Shown one piece after another: positions 1-7,100 of a DNA stretch of 34,812 bases (position 1 is the first letter of the stretch; the number at the start of each line of letters is the position of its first letter). Source of the DNA: CAYONP01 sp964405335 (GTDB lineage Bacteria; Armatimonadota; UBA10988). A program made the position numbers and the translations under genes. The notes beneath the pieces were generated by a model. That model searched no databases. It was not told where the DNA came from and worked only from the letters and a program-made list of their open reading frames with translations. Location: contig CAYONP010000065.1 in assembly GCA_964405335.1 (NCBI GenBank), positions 1-34,812 on the forward strand. The letters run 5' to 3'.

Positions 1-1135
1 TGAGGCGAGCCAGGTAGCGCTCCTGGGCCGTGATCTGCCCCGGCGTGGCGCGGCTCGGATCGAGAAACTCACCCGACGGACTCGGGTTCATCGCCGCCAC
101 CAGCATGAACCGGCTGGGGAAGGTCAGCGTCGCCTGCGCCCGACTGATGGTCACCTTGCCGTCCTCGAGCGGCTGGCGCAGCACGTCGAGCACCTCGCGC
201 TTGAACTCAAGTAACTCATCAAGGAACAGCACACCATAGTGCGCCAGGCTCACCTCGCCCGGTCGCGGCACGCCGCCGCCGCCGACCAGGCCGGCGTTGC
301 TGATGGTGTGATGCGGGCTGCGGAACGGCCGCGTGGTGAGCAACGAACAGCCGGCGGGGATCAGCCCGGCCACGCTGTAGATGCGGCTCGTCTCGAGCGC
401 CTCATCGGGGGTCAGCGCGGGCAGGATGCCGGGCAGCCGGCGGGCCAACATGGTCTTGCCGGCGCCTGGCGGGCCGATCAGCAGCACATTGTGCCCGCCC
501 GCGGCGGCAACCTCGAGCGCCCGCTTGACGTGTTCCTGACCTTTCACATCGGCAAAATCGACATCGTATTCCGGGTCGTGCAGGTCCTGGCCGTCGACCC
601 CGGCGGGCGTTGGGCTGAGGTCACGCATGCCGGAGAGAAACTCGGCCGCCTCGGCCAGCGACTCGATGGCGAAGACCGACAGGCCCTCGACCACCGCCGC
701 CTCGGCCGCGTTGTCGCGCGGGACGAGCAGCGCACGTTTGCCCTCGTCGCGGGCGCCGATGGCCGCCGCCAGCACGCCGGCCACCGGCCGCACCGCGCCG
801 TCGAGGCTCAGCTCGCCCAGCACGCAGACGTCGCTCAGGTCTTGGCGGTCGATCTGCCCCGTGGCGGCGAGGATGCCGAGGGCCATCGGCAAGTCGAAGT
901 GCGAGCCGTGCTTTTTCAGGTCGCTGGGCGCCAGGGAGATGGTCAGCCGGCGGCGGGGGAACTCGAACTCGGAGTTGCGGATGGCGACCTCGACCCGCTC
1001 GCGCGCCTCGCTGACGGCGGTGTCGGGCAGGCCGACGATGAGCGTCTTGGGCATCCCCCGCGCGGCGTCCACTTCGACCCGCACGGGCAGCGCGTCGATG
1101 CCGACCAGGGCAACCGATTCGATGCAGGCGAGCAT
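1..1135 (-). CDS. comM: ComM/YifB-like AAA+ ATPase (magnesium-chelatase-like), 3' part outside window
   Basis: Partial gene: 378 N-terminal residues are present and the C-terminus lies beyond base 1; the family is usually about 500 residues. The start ATG at 1135 gives MLACIESVALVG and has GAGG nine bases upstream. The N-terminal Lon-like ChlI domain carries SDLKKHGSHFDLPMALGILAA. The AAA+ domain follows with Walker A GPPGAGKT, RSPHHTISNAGLVGGG, Walker B LFLDELLEF, RQPLEDGKVTISRAQ and sensor-1 AAMNPSPSG. Family knowledge: ComM is a hexameric helicase that promotes branch migration during natural transformation; in other bacteria the role is less clear. No competence gene is in the window. Family assignment is secure, function is inferred. 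Confidence 0.93.
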   Translation of the reverse strand, partial: MLACIESVALVGIDALPVRVEVDAARGMPKTLIVGLPDTAVSEARERVEVAIRNSEFEFPRRRLTISLAPSDLKKHGSHFDLPMALGILAATGQIDRQDLSDVCVLGELSLDGAVRPVAGVLAAAIGARDEGKRALLVPRDNAAEAAVVEGLSVFAIESLAEAAEFLSGMRDLSPTPAGVDGQDLHDPEYDVDFADVKGQEHVKRALEVAAAGGHNVLLIGPPGAGKTMLARRLPGILPALTPDEALETSRIYSVAGLIPAGCSLLTTRPFRSPHHTISNAGLVGGGGVPRPGEVSLAHYGVLFLDELLEFKREVLDVLRQPLEDGKVTISRAQATLTFPSRFMLVAAMNPSPSGEFLDPSRATPGQITAQERYLARL

Positions 1136-1164
1136 GACGGCACCTCACGGCGAGTATCGGGCGG

Positions 1165-1193
1165 AGGGTAGCACGCCGGGCGGGGCCGGGCAA
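1165..1193 (-). promoter_or_regulatory. Putative sigma-70-type promoter of the comM-like gene
   Basis: On the minus strand, TTGCCC (1188-1193) and TACCCT (1165-1170) are separated by exactly 17 bases. The -10 box ends 29 bases before the ATG at 1135. The form matches the TTGAcc-17-TANNNT promoters elsewhere in this window. Confidence 0.45.
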
Positions 1194-1228
1194 GACGCGG
1201 CGACGAGCGCTATGGGGTGGCCGCGAGG

Positions 1229-1234
1229 TACAAT
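1229..1234 (+). promoter_or_regulatory. Putative -10 box (GGTACAAT) of the first toxin-antitoxin module
   Basis: TACAAT preceded by GG lies 41 bases before the antitoxin ATG. The same GGTACAAT string precedes the second PIN module at 6418. No convincing -35 box is visible at 17 bases. Confidence 0.4.
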
Positions 1235-1275
1235 AGGCAGACTGATGGGCCGGGCGAACGGCCCGGGAGTCGCGG

Positions 1276-1527
1276 ATGTCGAGCGTCACGCTGGACCTTC
1301 CGGCAGGGGCGATGTCGGCCCTACGCCTGGATCCCGACAGCTTTGTGCAGGAGCTGCGACTGGCCGCCGCGGTGAAATGGTATGAGCTCGGTCGGCTCTC
1401 GCAATCGAGGGCCGCCGAGATGGCTGGGCTGGCGCGGAGCGAGTTCCTCGACGCACTCGGCCGATATCAGGTCTCGCCGTTCCAATACACAGCTGAGGAG
1501 GTCGTGGGCGAGGTCGAGGATGGCTGA
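1276..1527 (+). CDS. UPF0175-family antitoxin
   Basis: An 83-residue protein. The C-terminal half has the UPF0175 pattern: AAAVKWYELGRLSQSRAAEMAG, then LARSEFLDALGRYQVSPFQY. Family knowledge: UPF0175 proteins are small DNA-binding antitoxins with a helix-turn-helix-like core, usually encoded just before a DUF3368 PIN-domain toxin. That arrangement is seen here: the next gene is a DUF3368 PIN protein starting at 1520, overlapping by 8 bases, so the two are translationally coupled. It is expected to neutralise the toxin and repress its own promoter. No odd base composition is visible. Confidence 0.85.
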   Translation: MSSVTLDLPAGAMSALRLDPDSFVQELRLAAAVKWYELGRLSQSRAAEMAGLARSEFLDALGRYQVSPFQYTAEEVVGEVEDG

Positions 1528-2011
1528 GCGGTGGGTGGTCAACGCCTCGCCCTTGATTGCGCTCGCGCGAGTCGGCCGATGCGACTGGTTGCGACACCTC
1601 TCTGATGAGCTGGTGGTTCCTGCCGCCGTGATCGCTGAGATCCTCGCCGGGCCTGAGGACGAAGCACACGCGGTGCTGGCCACGGGCGGCATCCGTCGAG
1701 TTGACACGCCGCCGGCAACGGCCGAGCTGGCTGGCTGGAGTCTCGGCGCTGGCGAGACGGCGGTCATTGCCTGGGCCACGGCCGAAACCGGGTGGACCGC
1801 TGTGATCGACGACTTGGCCGCCCGTCGCTGTGCACGCTCCTTGGGCGTGCGGCACATCGGTACGCTCGCCGTTGTCATCCGAGCCCGTCTCGCACACCTC
1901 ACGCCGTCGGCCGCGCAGGTGATCCAGGACCTGCGTCGTGTGGGGCTGTACCTCGACGACGCCCTCGTCGCGGCAGTGCTGCGTCGTACTGTGGGCGAGG
2001 ACTGGCCGTAA
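1520..2011 (+). CDS. DUF3368 PIN-domain toxin (VapC-like ribonuclease)
   Basis: 163 residues from the ATG at 1520, which overlaps the antitoxin stop by 8 bases. A longer reading from 1382 would run through the antitoxin gene and is rejected. The protein opens with VVNASPLIALARVG, the DUF3368 signature around the first active-site position, where Asn is common in this family. GAGETAVIAWA (with Glu) and VIDDLAARRCARSLG with the central acidic pair follow, then IGTLAVVIRA. Family knowledge: PIN toxins are magnesium-dependent endoribonucleases that cut tRNA, rRNA or mRNA. Partner and overlap support a complete type II module. The RNA target is unknown. Confidence 0.88.
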   Translation: MAERWVVNASPLIALARVGRCDWLRHLSDELVVPAAVIAEILAGPEDEAHAVLATGGIRRVDTPPATAELAGWSLGAGETAVIAWATAETGWTAVIDDLAARRCARSLGVRHIGTLAVVIRARLAHLTPSAAQVIQDLRRVGLYLDDALVAAVLRRTVGEDWP

Positions 2012-2043
2012 GCCGCCGAGCCTGCCGCGACGCCGGGGCGAGG

Positions 2044-3525
2044 CTAACTCACCGGCGGGCGAATCTCCGGCTCCGGCGCGCGCAGGTAGCGCGCGATGCT
2101 CTGGTTCGTCAGGCTGAGCGAGCAGCCGGGCGGGAACCGCTCGCCGTCGACCGGCAGCAGGAACGGGCCGATGCGGTAGACCGGGTAGCTGCGCCCGTCG
2201 GCGAGCTGCCGCTGCACCGCCGTCGCCTCGCGCGGGCCGAGCCGCCGCTCCATCGCCGCCGGGGTGACCTCGGGCACGAAGGTGACGCCCGGTAGCTCGA
2301 TCCGATCGACCTCCAGCAGCCGGGGCGCCAGCCCGGCGAAGGCTGGGGCGATGCGGCCAGCCTGTCCCGCCGCCGCGGCCACCGTCGAGGTGATCAACGC
2401 CGGCCAGCCGGCCTGCTTGGTTGCCGACTCCAGTGGCTCCAGCCGGGCGAACTCGCCGTCGAGCACGGCGACGACCAGCGGCTCGGCGGTCTCGAAGGCC
2501 TGGATCTCGGTCAGCAGCCGCTCGATCTCGGCGCACCGCGCGGCCGCCTCGCCGTCGGGCAGGGCGGGGAGCTGCGGCAGGCCGCCGGCTCGGGGCGGGT
2601 ACTGCGCGGTCAGCTCGCGGGCCAGCGGGCGGTACCAGCAGATCACGCCGTCGTCGTAGAGAATCGCCACCGCGCCCCAGGGCCGCAGCACCTGCACCGC
2701 CAGCGGCCGGACGGCGCCCTCGCGAACCGTGCCGGTGAGGTGCACCAGCCCGGTGCTCAGCCGCACCGCGTGGAGCTTCGGTCCGTCGGCCAGATAGACG
2801 AATTGCCCGTCGCCGCCGACGTCGAACGCTGCCGACGGCGTCGCGCCGATCAGCGGCAACATGCGCACCGGGCCGTCGCGCGTGGGCACCACAAAGAGCC
2901 CCGCGTCGCCGCCGACGACCAGGTTCTGCCCGGTCGGGTCAAAGCTGAGCGCCGGCCCCTGCGCGGTGCCCGCGGCAACCGGCACCGCTTCGAGGCTCTC
3001 CGCATCGCTCTTGCCCATCTGCACCGCCGTGCGTGAGGCGAAGGCGAGGAACCAGTCGCGCGGCGAGGCGACCAGGTGTAGCCCGGCCGGGTCATCGGCC
3101 ACGGCGGCGGTCGGCACGGCCCGCCGCGGGCGCAGGTCGTCGAGCCCGAGCACCTGCACGGCGCTCTTGCCGTCGAGCACAAAGAGCACATGCCCGCCAT
3201 CGGCGAAGGCGACCGCCAACGCGTCGGCGACGACATCCTCCGGCGCGGCGCGCAGCTCGTCGGCGGCGTAATCCCACAGGCTCAGCGCCGTCGCCGCGGG
3301 GGTGCGGGTCAGCACGGCGACCAGCGGCGCGTTCGGCGCGGCCGAGACGGCGAGGATGCCCTCACCGAAGTCGCGCCGGCGCAACAGGGTGCCCGGCTCG
3401 GCAAAGACGAGCACCTCGCCGCCGGCGACGACGGCGAGATCGCGGCCCCCCTGCCCGGCGGCCAGGTATCGCCCGGCCGACCCCGGCCCGGCGGCAAGCA
3501 GCAGTAGCAGAGCGCACAGGCGCAT
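2044..3525 (-). CDS. Secreted beta-propeller (WD40-like) protein, function unknown
   Basis: 493 residues from the ATG at 3525, chosen because it opens a clear signal peptide (MRLCALLLLLAAGPGSA) and has GAGG upstream. The next about 320 residues are repeated beta-rich segments of the kind LAVVAGGEVLVFAEPG, APLVAVLTRT, GHVLFVLDG, QNLVVGGDAGLFVV and FVYLADGPKLHAV, typical of a WD40/YVTN-like propeller. The C-terminal about 140 residues (RLLTEIQAFETAEPLVVAVL to the end) form a separate domain I do not recognise. It is probably exported. The gene stands alone, convergent with the PIN toxin and 67 bases from the ADP-ribosylglycohydrolase stop. TATACT at 3544-3549 (minus strand) may be its -10 box. 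No enzymatic motif is seen. Confidence 0.7.
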   Translation of the reverse strand: MRLCALLLLLAAGPGSAGRYLAAGQGGRDLAVVAGGEVLVFAEPGTLLRRRDFGEGILAVSAAPNAPLVAVLTRTPAATALSLWDYAADELRAAPEDVVADALAVAFADGGHVLFVLDGKSAVQVLGLDDLRPRRAVPTAAVADDPAGLHLVASPRDWFLAFASRTAVQMGKSDAESLEAVPVAAGTAQGPALSFDPTGQNLVVGGDAGLFVVPTRDGPVRMLPLIGATPSAAFDVGGDGQFVYLADGPKLHAVRLSTGLVHLTGTVREGAVRPLAVQVLRPWGAVAILYDDGVICWYRPLARELTAQYPPRAGGLPQLPALPDGEAAARCAEIERLLTEIQAFETAEPLVVAVLDGEFARLEPLESATKQAGWPALITSTVAAAAGQAGRIAPAFAGLAPRLLEVDRIELPGVTFVPEVTPAAMERRLGPREATAVQRQLADGRSYPVYRIGPFLLPVDGERFPPGCSLSLTNQSIARYLRAPEPEIRPPVS

Positions 3526-3592
3526 GGTGGACCTCGTCGCCAGAGTATAGCGCGGCCGGGGCCGAGTTGTCGCGGGGTTGGCGCCACGACGG

Positions 3593-4897
3593 TCAGGCCC
3601 GCAGCCGTTCCCAGGTCTCCACCGCCCCGGCGGCGAGGGCGCTGATCCGGTTCTCACCGTGGCCGAACAGGGCGCTCATCATCGTGTCGTCCAGCGGCTC
3701 GACCAGATGCGGCGGCAGCGCCCGCGCCCCGAGCACCGCGCCCAGCACCGAGCCGGCGGTGGCGCCGTTGCAGTCGGTGTCCCAGCCGCCCTGCACGGCG
3801 ATGCCGACAGTGGCGGCGAAGTCGCCCTCGCCGTAGAGCAGGCCGAGCAGCACCAGCGCCGCGTTGTTGATGGTGTGCACGCCGTGGTAGTGGCCGTAGT
3901 CGAGGTCGATCCGCTCCCAGCAGTCGCGCCAGGTCGGCTCGGTCTGGTGCCAGGCCAGCACGTTGCGCACGCACTCGGCCAGGCGGCAGCGCGCCGGGAT
4001 CTGGGTCAAGCCGAGTTCGATCGCCTGGCGGTAATCGCCGACGGCGAACGCGGCGGCAATCACGGCGGCGAAGTAGACCTCGCCATAGATGCCGTTCTTG
4101 ACGTGGCTCACCGCCGCGTCGCGGAAGGCCAGCTCGGCCGCCAGCGACAGGTCACCGGCGGCCACGTAAGCCCAGCCGTCGCACCGGATCTGCGCGCCGA
4201 TCCACTCGCGGTAGGGATTGCGATAGGTCGCCGAGGCCGGCGGGCGGCGGCCGTCGATCAGGTTGCGGTAGGCCACTCGCTCGGCGGTGTAGGTCTGGTG
4301 GTAGGGCAGTAGCGACAACCAGGCGTCGGCGACCTGGTCGCTGGTCACCTCGCGCCCGTGCCGGCCGGCGAGGAGCAGGCCGAGCAGCGTGTAGTCCTGG
4401 TCGTCGTCGCGCTCGGCCCGGGCGATCCGGCCACGGCAGCAGTGCGGCCAGCGAATAGTCCGCGGCAGGCCCGTCGGCGCCGGGTCGAGGTAGGGGAAGT
4501 AGTCGCGCAGCTCGCTCTCGCCACAGGCGGCCAAGTAGGCTTCGATGTCGGCCTTTGACCAGCCCTCGACCGGCTTGCCGAGCTGGCAGCCGGCGATTCG
4601 GCCGAGCAGCGCGCCGAGCGTTCGGTCGGGCAGCGTGTCGCGATCGACCGCGAGCCGGTCCGGGCCCTCGGGGCACAGGGCACGGATGCCCTCAAGGGTC
4701 GACGGCTCGTCGGCCTCACGCCCTGCCGGCAGCGCCTCGAGCAGCGTCCAGAGCGCTTCGAGCTGCTCGGCAACCTGCTCGGGCGGCTGCTCGCGCAGGT
4801 CGGCCCAGGCCGCCTCCAGCGCCGCGGTCTCGCAGTCCTCCTCGCGGCGCTGGGCCAGCTCGTCGCGCAGCAGGTGGTGCAGCTCGTGCGGGGTCAT
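3593..4897 (-). CDS. ADP-ribosylglycohydrolase family protein
   Basis: 434 residues. The first about 90 residues are helical and precede the catalytic domain. The core begins LGALLGRIAGCQLGKPVEGW (residues 94-113). The metal-binding acidic cluster DDDQDYTLLGL is at 164-174, and the C-terminal signature GGWDTDCNGATAGSVLGAV is at 370-388, equivalent to the GGDTD metal motif of ARH/DraG enzymes. Family knowledge: these enzymes use two Mg ions to remove ADP-ribose from arginine, serine, nucleic acids or small molecules, and many bacterial members have unknown substrates. The GCxLGKPVEGW subgroup often sits among sugar-metabolism genes. The ATG at 4897 overlaps the stop of the upstream sbcD-like gene (ATGA, 4 bases), so the two share an operon. 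The substrate is not predictable. Confidence 0.85.
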   Translation of the reverse strand: MTPHELHHLLRDELAQRREEDCETAALEAAWADLREQPPEQVAEQLEALWTLLEALPAGREADEPSTLEGIRALCPEGPDRLAVDRDTLPDRTLGALLGRIAGCQLGKPVEGWSKADIEAYLAACGESELRDYFPYLDPAPTGLPRTIRWPHCCRGRIARAERDDDQDYTLLGLLLAGRHGREVTSDQVADAWLSLLPYHQTYTAERVAYRNLIDGRRPPASATYRNPYREWIGAQIRCDGWAYVAAGDLSLAAELAFRDAAVSHVKNGIYGEVYFAAVIAAAFAVGDYRQAIELGLTQIPARCRLAECVRNVLAWHQTEPTWRDCWERIDLDYGHYHGVHTINNAALVLLGLLYGEGDFAATVGIAVQGGWDTDCNGATAGSVLGAVLGARALPPHLVEPLDDTMMSALFGHGENRISALAAGAVETWERLRA

Positions 4898-6150
4898 GGT
4901 CCATCCTCGTCGCCGGCGGCGTCACTGGCCGCCAGGCGCGCTTCGAGCTTCAGGCCGGCAGCGGTGATCTCCTCCCGCTCGGCGGCCAGGTCGGGTCGCG
5001 TGTCGAGCCAGCGGCCCAGCGCCTCGGTCACGGTCTGGTGCTCGGTCACCTCGACCCGCGGCCGGCGAGGCGGCTCGACCCGCACGCGAATCAGACCAGC
5101 CAGCAGCCAGGCCGGCTCCAGCGCCGTCCGTACGCGCTTCAAATCGAGCTGCTCGAACTGCTCGTCGGAGCAGGTGTAGCGGACCCGGACAATCGCCTGG
5201 TCAATCGCCGCCGCGGCGACGGCGGCGCAGAGCTCGTCCGTCGGCGCGTCGCCGAGCGTCGCCTCGATGGTCACCATCGGCCGCGTCGGCACGGCGAGCT
5301 GGCGAAAGACCACGGTCCGCTCGGCCGCCGTCGCGCCGGCGCCGAGGTCGACCAGGACCGCGCCCTTGGTCTCATGCTCCTCGCCGAAGTCGATCCGCTC
5401 CAGGCTGCCGGCATAGACCACCGGCGGCCGCTCGGCGCGGAGTACCTGATGGCGGTGCAGGTGTCCCAGGGCGACGAAGTCGAGCCGCGAGTCGGCCAGC
5501 TCGCTGGTCGCCAGGGTCGGGTCACGCCCGCCCAGCGCGGTCCGCTCCGAGCCGCTGTAGACCGCCTCGGCCACGGTCAGGTGGGCGAGCAGCACGGCCG
5601 GTTGGGCCGGGTCGAGCTCGCCCAGCATCCGTGCTACGGCGCCCCGGCAGAGTGACTCGAGGGCCTCGCGGACCTGGTCGTCGGACCAGTCGACCGCCTC
5701 CTCGCGGCGGAGCAGCATGGCCCGGCTGGGCCACGGCAGGCAGGCGACCTGCAGCGGGCCGGCGGCGGTCTCGAGCCGCACCAGCTCGGGTTTCGACACC
5801 ACGCGGACGCCGTCGCCCGCGAGGGTGTTGAAGATCTCGAGCGCGTTGGCCCGCCCATACGAGACGGGCAGGTCGTGGTTGCCGGTGATCATGATCACCG
5901 GCACGCCGGCGGCGACCAGGCGTCCGATCGCCTGGGCAAAGACCTGCTGGTGAGTCGGGTTCGGGTCGCAGCCGCGGTAAGCGTCGCCGGCGAACAGCAC
6001 CGCGTCGACAGGCGGGTCGAGCGCGGTGTCGATGGCCGCCTCGAGCGCACGGGCGAAGTCGAGCAGCCGCGAGTGGCGGCCGGTGGCCGGGTCGATCCGG
6101 CCATAGCTTTCGACTCCGATATGCGTGTCGGCAAGGTGGAGCAGGCGCAC
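4894..6150 (-). CDS. sbcD: SbcD-like DNA repair exonuclease (calcineurin-like phosphoesterase)
   Basis: 418 residues from a GTG at 6150 (VRLLHLADTHIG), the normal family N-terminus. A GTG at 6156 and an ATG at 6177 are in frame, but the ATG lies inside the likely promoter. Metal-binding motifs of the Mre11/SbcD phosphoesterase: ADTHIG (D8, H10), FAGDAYRG (D56), TGNHDL (N91, H92), LLAHLTV and GHLHRHQ. A capping domain and an acidic C-terminus follow. Family knowledge: SbcD pairs with the SbcC/Rad50 ATPase to cut DNA hairpins and blocked ends. No sbcC is adjacent; the neighbour is an ADP-ribosylglycohydrolase overlapping by 4 bases. It could instead belong to the stand-alone exonuclease subgroup. 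Confidence 0.87.
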   Translation of the reverse strand: MRLLHLADTHIGVESYGRIDPATGRHSRLLDFARALEAAIDTALDPPVDAVLFAGDAYRGCDPNPTHQQVFAQAIGRLVAAGVPVIMITGNHDLPVSYGRANALEIFNTLAGDGVRVVSKPELVRLETAAGPLQVACLPWPSRAMLLRREEAVDWSDDQVREALESLCRGAVARMLGELDPAQPAVLLAHLTVAEAVYSGSERTALGGRDPTLATSELADSRLDFVALGHLHRHQVLRAERPPVVYAGSLERIDFGEEHETKGAVLVDLGAGATAAERTVVFRQLAVPTRPMVTIEATLGDAPTDELCAAVAAAAIDQAIVRVRYTCSDEQFEQLDLKRVRTALEPAWLLAGLIRVRVEPPRRPRVEVTEHQTVTEALGRWLDTRPDLAAEREEITAAGLKLEARLAASDAAGDEDGP

Positions 6151-6167
6151 GGTCACGGCCCCCGGCC

Positions 6168-6196
6168 AAGCTAGCACGGGCGGAGGCGGGCGTCAA
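6168..6196 (-). promoter_or_regulatory. Putative promoter of the sbcD-like operon
   Basis: On the minus strand, TTGACG (6191-6196) and TAGCTT (6168-6173) are separated by exactly 17 bases. Transcription would start near 6161, downstream of the in-frame ATG at 6177. This favours the GTG starts at 6156 or 6150 and a very short leader. Confidence 0.5.
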
Positions 6197-6253
6197 ACGG
6201 CGAGCGCGGGCCGAGTTCTGCTTTGGTGGCGGGCACGCGAATCCCGGGCACTG

Positions 6254-6342
6254 GTAGGGGCAGCTCCCCGTGGCTGCCCGTCGGCTGCGCGCTCGCCGCC
6301 CACGCCAGGGACAGCCGGGCAGGCACAGGGGCCTTCCCCTAC
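6254..6342. repeat. Imperfect palindromic element (27-base arms), probable dispersed repeat
   Basis: The arm at 6254-6280 (GTAGGGG, then CTGCCCG) matches the reverse complement of 6316-6342 with 22 of 27 positions equal, enclosing about 35 bases. It has no coding content and lies between the sbcD-like promoter and the second PIN module. Similar GTAGGGG...CCCCTAC palindromes recur in large environmental genomes; that is recollection, not a search result. Only one copy was noticed in this window. The rest of the 6197-6417 gap shows nothing recognisable. Confidence 0.5.
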
Positions 6343-6417
6343 GCGCGTCGTCCACGCATCGAGCCCGACCTCCAAACCAGACTGGCACCCCCCTGGGGCA
6401 TCGATCTGAGGGCGTGG

Positions 6418-6423
6418 TACAAT
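6418..6423 (+). promoter_or_regulatory. Putative -10 box (GGTACAAT) of the second PIN module
   Basis: TACAAT preceded by TGG lies 16 bases before the ATG at 6440, giving a very short leader. The same string precedes the first PIN module at 1229. Confidence 0.45.
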
Positions 6424-6439
6424 CGTCGCGGAGAGCGGT

Positions 6440-6673
6440 ATGCGCGTCGAAGAGATCATCGCGCGGCTCGGCGACCTGGGACGTGACGAGCGGGATCGAC
6501 TCCGTGCAGCGCTGGCCGAGCTCGAGCTCACGGGGGTAACCGGGCCGGAGGCGGATGCGACACGTCGGCGTGGACTGGCCGCGATGGAACGCCTGCTCGG
6601 TGGGGTGTGCCGTGGCGGCGGGCGACACGTGTCCGCCAACATCGATGGGGCCGTCTACCGGGCCGACCGGTGA
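6440..6673 (+). CDS. Probable antitoxin of a PIN-domain toxin module
   Basis: A 77-residue protein with GAGAG about six bases before the ATG. The N-terminal half is a predicted amphipathic helix (MRVEEIIARLGDLGRDERDR) and the tail ends HVSANIDGAVYRADR, resembling the toxin-binding tails of VapB-like antitoxins. I do not recognise a named DNA-binding family. The role is inferred from size and from the 4-base overlap (GTGA) with the PIN toxin at 6670. It could equally be a non-DNA-binding partner. Confidence 0.65.
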   Translation: MRVEEIIARLGDLGRDERDRLRAALAELELTGVTGPEADATRRRGLAAMERLLGGVCRGGGRHVSANIDGAVYRADR

Positions 6674-7095
6674 TCCGACCATCGGTGTTCGTCGACTCCT
6701 GGGCCTGGATCGCCATGGGCGTGCTTGATGATCCCGATCATTCACGAGCCAGCGACGCCTTCCGGCAGTGTCTGGCCTGTGGCGCTCGGCCCATCACCAC
6801 GAGGTTCGTTGTCGCAGAGACCATCACGCGCCTGCGATATGACGTATCGCATGGTGGCGCGGTCGCCGTTGCCGAGGCGATCAACGAAATGGAGGCCACC
6901 GGCCTGCTCGAGGTCATCGCGGTGGACGATACCACCTGGCGGGCGGCACTCGGGTGGTTCAAGCAGTACAGCGACCAGCGCTTCTCCTTCGTCGATTGCG
7001 TTTCGTTCGCTGTGATGCGCGCCCGCGGCATTGACGAGGTGTTGACCTGTGACCGGCACTTCGCCGCCGCCGGATTCGTCCCGATCAGCGGCTGA
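6670..7095 (+). CDS. vapC: PIN-domain toxin, VapC-like ribonuclease
   Basis: 141 residues from a GTG at 6670 that overlaps the preceding TGA (GTGA). Four PIN acidic positions are visible: VFVDSWAWIA (D9), VVAETITRLR (Glu), FSFVDCVSFAVM (Asp) and LTCDRHFAAAGF (Asp). Family knowledge: VapC toxins are Mg-dependent endoribonucleases inhibited by a co-encoded antitoxin. The upstream small gene is the likely antitoxin. A longer in-frame reading from 6607 lies inside that gene and is rejected. The stop lies 5 bases from the end of the convergent flavin oxidoreductase gene, so there is no room for a strong terminator. Confidence 0.88.
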   Translation: MIRPSVFVDSWAWIAMGVLDDPDHSRASDAFRQCLACGARPITTRFVVAETITRLRYDVSHGGAVAVAEAINEMEATGLLEVIAVDDTTWRAALGWFKQYSDQRFSFVDCVSFAVMRARGIDEVLTCDRHFAAAGFVPISG

Positions 7096-7100
7096 CCAGC

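Noticed and set aside
40..80. Missing Cys cluster (NPSPSG instead of NPCPCG) in the comM-like protein, considered as a novelty
   Set aside because: Serine variants of this motif are known in ordinary ComM/YifB proteins, so it is not unusual.
239..1171. A long plus-strand open frame opposite the comM-like gene
   Set aside because: Low-complexity Arg/Gln/Asp/His composition with no motif; it is the antisense shadow of a clear AAA+ gene in GC-rich DNA.
2019..2046. AGCCT...AGGCT bulged hairpin between the convergent PIN and propeller genes, considered as a two-way terminator
   Set aside because: The stem is interrupted and there is no T-run on either strand.
6382..6402. TGGCAC followed by GGGGCA upstream of the second PIN module, considered as a sigma-54 site
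   Set aside because: The GG-to-GC spacing is 12 rather than 10 bases and the TTGC part is absent.
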